From assembly GCF_900105905.1 (NCBI RefSeq), contig NZ_FNSV01000005.1:7777501-7841500 (forward strand): DNA of 64,000 bases. The letters are read 5' to 3'. Positions 63,664-64,000 of the stretch are shown one piece after another. The notes under the pieces are model-generated. The model had not been told where the DNA came from. It did no database searches and worked only from the letters and a program-made list of their open reading frames with translations. The stretch is from Rhodococcus koreensis. Its GTDB lineage: Bacteria; Actinomycetota; Actinomycetes; Mycobacteriales; Mycobacteriaceae. Numbering within the stretch: the first letter of the stretch is position 1; every line of letters begins with the position of its first letter. A program made the translations under genes and the position numbers.

Positions 63664-64000
63664 TCAGATGCGGGCCGCGAGCCGGGTGCCCTGCTCGATG
63701 GCGCGCTTGGCGTCGAGTTCGGCGGCGACGTCCGCGCCCCCGATGACGTGGGTGGTGACGCCGGCGACGGTCAGGTCGTCGACGAGGTCACGCACCGATT
63801 CCTGGCCCGCGCAGATCACGACGTTGTCGACGGCGAGGGTGCGGGGCTTCTCCCGCTTGGCGCCGAACGTGATGTGCAGGCCGTCGTCGTCGATGCGCTC
63901 GTAGTTGACCCCGGACAGTTCCTGGACGCCCTTGCTCTTCAGCGCCGCACGGTGGACCCAGCCGGTGGTCTTCGCGAGTCCTGCGCCGATCCGGCCGCTC
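63664..64000 (-). CDS. fadH: NADPH-dependent 2,4-dienoyl-CoA reductase, C-terminal part
   Basis: Only the last 112 codons are inside the window; the gene continues past 64000. The visible part reads VDNVVICAGQESVRDL and THVIGGADVAAELDAKRAI, then EQGTRLAARI and a stop, the FAD/NADPH-binding C-terminus of FadH-type enzymes that reduce dienoyl-CoA in unsaturated fatty acid oxidation. The flavin/Fe-S N-terminus is not seen. Confidence 0.88.
   Translation of the reverse strand, partial: SGRIGAGLAKTTGWVHRAALKSKGVQELSGVNYERIDDDGLHITFGAKREKPRTLAVDNVVICAGQESVRDLVDDLTVAGVTTHVIGGADVAAELDAKRAIEQGTRLAARI

Overview
The window is a GC-rich actinobacterial chromosome segment. The evidence points to a mycolic-acid-producing Corynebacteriales member, most likely Rhodococcus of the opacus/jostii type. 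The clues are a single-chain type I fatty acid synthase, a close match to the mycolate reductase CmrA, the GlgE alpha-glucan pathway, NucS instead of MutS/MutL, and gene order that follows two Mycobacterium tuberculosis blocks. The genus is an inference; the gene families and order are read from the sequence.

Layout. 1-2.2 kb: 3' end of a ribosomal operon (partial 23S, 5S, terminator). 2.2-10.4 kb: PucR-type regulator, UBP zinc finger protein, SWIM/SNF2 helicase pair with a divergent TetR regulator, and a membrane adenylate cyclase. 10.4-42.5 kb: block collinear with M. tuberculosis Rv1319c-Rv1342c. It holds nucS, a DivIVA-like protein, methylmalonyl-CoA epimerase, thiolase, a thioredoxin-TPR protein, glgE-glgB and glgP, an ABC exporter, dinG, pncA/pncB, clpS, DUF2017, a P1 peptidase, the mec-cysO-cysM cysteine pathway, rhomboid, a metallo-beta-lactamase-fold phosphodiesterase, rph and rdgB. 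It is interrupted by a TnpB element inside a decayed MFS transporter gene (15.8-18.3 kb) and by a second cysM behind a cysO relic, in the place where murI lies in M. tuberculosis (38.0-39.2 kb). 42.6-44.3 kb: tRNA-Leu and a two-gene cassette (helix-hairpin-helix protein plus frameshifted HNH endonuclease) at the seam between the two blocks. 44.3-64 kb: block collinear with Rv2524c-Rv2509. It holds fas, acpS, a TetR gene and a TetR-controlled ABC exporter, bcp, a DUF3618 protein, tRNA-Lys, an L,D-transpeptidase, tRNA-His, orn, a HerA/DUF853 ATPase, cmrA and the 3' end of fadH.

How the genes work together. Fas, AcpS and CmrA serve fatty and mycolic acid synthesis, with the L,D-transpeptidase acting on the same envelope. 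GlgE, GlgB and GlgP build and degrade alpha-glucan. Mec, CysO and CysM make cysteine from O-phosphoserine using a protein-bound thiocarboxylate. PncB and PncA salvage nicotinamide. Rph, Orn and RdgB handle RNA ends and damaged nucleotides. The cyclase and the Rv1339-like enzyme could make and degrade cAMP.

Regulatory architecture. Thirteen genes have a TANNNT hexamer 6-7 bases before their start codon, the signature of leaderless transcripts; I used it to choose several starts. Two copies of a TGAGG-N4-CCTCA palindrome lie upstream of fas. Paired operator-like palindromes lie between the TetR genes and their divergent neighbours. I found no CRISPR array, prophage, integrase or replication origin. 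The strongest candidates for new biology are the second CysM with an altered C-terminal tail, the HhH/HNH cassette, the fas promoter palindromes and the TnpB element with a precisely deducible empty site.
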